DNA of 64,000 bases from CAZDXJ01 sp050303615 (GTDB lineage: Bacteria > Pseudomonadota > Gammaproteobacteria > Methylococcales > Methylomonadaceae): assembly GCA_050303615.1 (NCBI GenBank), contig JBNLCC010000119.1, forward strand, positions 12,878 to 76,877, read 5' to 3'. The first letter of the stretch is position 1. Every line of letters begins with the position of its first letter. The position numbers and the translations under genes are program-made. Below are positions 63,965 to 64,000 of this stretch, piece after piece. The notes below the pieces were generated by a model, which was not told the DNA's origin, made no database searches, and worked only from the letters and a program-made list of their open reading frames with translations.

Positions 63965-64000
63965 ATGCTTAGAATAGGTCTGACCGGTGGCATAGGCAGC
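63965..64000 (+). CDS. coaE: dephospho-CoA kinase CoaE (first 12 codons)
   Basis: MLRIGLTGGIGS is the CoaE N-terminus with the start of its P-loop (GLTGGIGSGKS). It phosphorylates dephospho-CoA in the last step of CoA synthesis. The order pilB-pilC-pilD-coaE is common in gammaproteobacteria. The rest lies outside the window. Confidence 0.85.
   Translation, partial: MLRIGLTGGIGS

Noticed and set aside
1..64000. CRISPR arrays, tRNA or rRNA genes, insertion sequences with transposase, prophage genes
   Set aside because: I looked for spaced direct repeats, tRNA-like cloverleafs and transposase or integrase motifs and saw none.

Overview
The window looks like a chromosomal piece of a gammaproteobacterium of moderate G+C. 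The most likely group is a Methylococcales-type methylotroph. This rests on the gene orders kdsD-kdsC-lptC-lptA-lptB-rpoN-hpf-rapZ, mlaFED(B)-murA, petABC-sspAB, pcnB-folK-panBC and pilBCD-coaE, and on a pair resembling the methanol-dehydrogenase accessory genes mxaK/mxaL. No methane monooxygenase or methanol dehydrogenase structural gene is present, so the order-level assignment is inference.

Layout. 1-5.7 kb is a sulfide-oxidation island: a PAS/AAA+ sigma-54 activator (cut by the window edge), divergent from a persulfide dioxygenase-rhodanese fusion, a type II sulfide:quinone oxidoreductase and a SulP transporter, with a near-perfect -24/-12 promoter and palindromic activator sites between. 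5.8-8.6 kb holds a DUF2231 membrane protein, minCDE and a small winged-helix protein. 8.8-17.4 kb (minus strand) is the Kdo/LPS-transport/rpoN block with mgtE. 17.8-22.1 kb (minus strand) holds a lone SLATT-like membrane protein, a four-cysteine secreted protein and a RimK-like ligase / inactive transglutaminase / retropepsin-like protease trio. 22.5-29.4 kb (plus strand) is mlaFEDB-murA-hisGDC. 29.6-33.7 kb is the cytochrome bc1 complex and sspAB.

33.7-41.5 kb is the least explained region and my main candidate for an undescribed system. It holds seven closely packed plus-strand genes: a NodU/CmcH-type carbamoyltransferase, a 730-residue tandem heme-oxygenase-like (HDO) protein, an AlkB-like non-heme di-iron membrane oxygenase, MxaK- and MxaL-like proteins, a DUF2905 protein and a bile acid:sodium symporter-family transporter.

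41.6-51.3 kb contains a lipoprotein, a solute-binding protein, a cation-diffusion transporter, a DUF123 protein, panD, a tyrosine phosphatase, a mechanosensitive channel, then panC, a decayed panB, folK and pcnB. The pcnB reading frame has no standard start codon and most probably begins at AUU (or AUC), as described for E. coli pcnB. 51.4-56.8 kb has a small membrane protein behind a structured leader, an RDD protein, lptG-lptF, pepA and holC. 57-64 kb has valS, pilB-pilC-pilD and the first codons of coaE.

Functional themes. RpoN encoded at 11.6-13.0 kb would serve the sigma-54 promoter at 0.7 kb. LptA, LptB, LptC, LptF, LptG, KdsC, KdsD and MlaFEDB together give much of the outer-membrane lipid machinery. 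Two expected members are absent from their usual slots: ptsN between hpf and rapZ, and mlaC between mlaD and mlaB. Pantothenate synthesis is represented by panC and panD, but panB here is broken.
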